NCBI RefSeq assembly: GCF_030408795.1
Contig: NZ_CP047211.1
Span: 2,418,001 to 2,482,000, forward strand
Length of the DNA: 64,000 nucleotides
Direction of reading: 5' to 3'
Origin: Corynebacterium hansenii
GTDB taxonomy: Bacteria; Actinomycetota; Actinomycetes; Mycobacteriales; Mycobacteriaceae
This document shows positions 63,526 to 64,000 of the stretch, in pieces. The notes beneath the pieces were generated by a model. It was not told the DNA's origin and made no database searches. It saw only the letters and a list, made by a program, of their open reading frames with translations. Within the stretch, counting starts at the first letter, position 1, and each line of letters opens with the position of its first letter. Both the position numbers and the translations under genes were made by a program.

Positions 63526-64000
63526 GTGAATCCCACGCCCGCGCAGTTGGTCGCCCATCTCGTCGCCCTCGGCCACCGGCCGGCGGCGCTGGTCGGCGAC
63601 TGGTTCGGGCATGCGGCGGTGGTCGCGGTGGATTGCGCGCCGCGTCCCGTCGCGGGCGGCGCGGCGTCGGCTTTTTCGCTTGACGACGCCCCATCGCCCC
63701 TCACTTCGACCGACCACGAGCCGTGGTGTTTCGGGTGGTCGCCGTACTCCGGGCCGGCGTTTTCGGCGCAGACGCGGGACGTCCTCTTTTACGACGAACC
63801 GGGCACCTGGTCCGCGGCGCCCGGCGCGTCGGCGGAGTTGGCCGGGACGTTGCCGGACCTGCTCACCGCCGCCGCCCGCATCGGCCTGCCCGATGATCCC
63901 CGGATCGACTGGGATCACGGCACCCCCGCCGCCCGCGCCGCCCACGAGCGCGGCGTGCTCGATTGCCTCGATTCCATCCGCGCCGGGGACGTCTACCAGG
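63526..64000 (+). CDS. pabB: Aminodeoxychorismate / anthranilate synthase component I-like protein (5' part)
   Basis: The first 158 codons of a gene that leaves the window. GTG start. The end of the visible part, CLDSIRAGDVYQ, is the hallmark at the start of the chorismate-binding domain of PabB/TrpE; the preceding N-terminal domain is short and Trp-rich, as in PabB. PabB with PabA makes aminodeoxychorismate for folate. A copy of GCTTGACGACG encodes SLDDA (63678-63688). PabB is favoured over TrpE or a salicylate-type synthase by length of the N-terminal domain only. Confidence 0.7.
   Translation, partial: MNPTPAQLVAHLVALGHRPAALVGDWFGHAAVVAVDCAPRPVAGGAASAFSLDDAPSPLTSTDHEPWCFGWSPYSGPAFSAQTRDVLFYDEPGTWSAAPGASAELAGTLPDLLTAAARIGLPDDPRIDWDHGTPAARAAHERGVLDCLDSIRAGDVYQ

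Overview
The window is a high-GC actinobacterial chromosome segment, most likely from Corynebacterium or a close relative. The basis is the tmRNA tag AENTQRDYALAA, an Rpf with three-part architecture next to rsmA, an LpqY-SugABC-type trehalose importer, UPF0182 and PPA1309-family genes, DtxR-type 19-bp iron boxes, heavy GTG start use and many apparently leaderless promoters. I see no transposase, integrase, CRISPR array, rRNA or tRNA gene.

Layout. (1) 1-6.3 kb is housekeeping: UPF0182 membrane protein (cut by the window edge), PPA1309-family protein, two secreted SGNH hydrolases, a NUDIX hydrolase, and the trans-translation pair ssrA and smpB. (2) 6.9-23.3 kb is an accessory biosynthetic locus. 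A nine-gene run on the + strand, mostly with ATGA/GTGA stop-start overlaps, begins with a ScoE-type non-heme iron oxidase and a FcoT/ScoD-type thioesterase. It continues into GT2 glycosyltransferases, a large polytopic membrane protein, a beta-lactamase-fold hydrolase and a GH16 glycanase. A flippase and a GT4 enzyme are on the - strand. A carrier protein-thioesterase gene (frameshifted) and an acyl-AMP ligase follow on the + strand. Together this reads as isonitrile (N-C bond) lipid chemistry embedded in an exopolysaccharide/glycolipid assembly locus, with no NRPS in the window. (3) 23.3-30.4 kb holds a hairpin plus 43-bp repeats, an AbgT-family transporter, a manganese/zinc-type ABC importer and a convergent DtxR/MntR-family regulator. 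(4) 30.4-34.7 kb carries a DUF454 protein, a TetR regulator and hydrolase pair, a CAP-domain protein and a carboxylesterase. (5) 34.8-51.4 kb is the metG-tatD-rpf-rsmA-ispE-ABC-F neighbourhood, expanded by about 10 kb between ispE and rsmA. The insert includes the sugar importer, two unknown proteins, a ParB-like protein, a metallophosphoesterase, a NUDIX enzyme, an iron-regulated DUF2470 protein and a DUF1540 protein. (6) 51.4-59.7 kb has two convergent operons flanked by DtxR-like sites: a heterodimeric IrtAB/YbtPQ-like ABC system, and a siderophore-interacting reductase with an ECF-type transporter. (7) 59.8-64 kb has a DUF1707 protein, metG, an ankyrin protein and the start of a PabB-like gene.

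The two signals most worth a second look are the isonitrile-plus-glycan locus and a dispersed 11-bp motif, GCTTGACGACG. The motif occurs 15 times in both orientations, inside and between genes, with many GCTTNNCGACG variants, and behaves like a genome-wide signal sequence.
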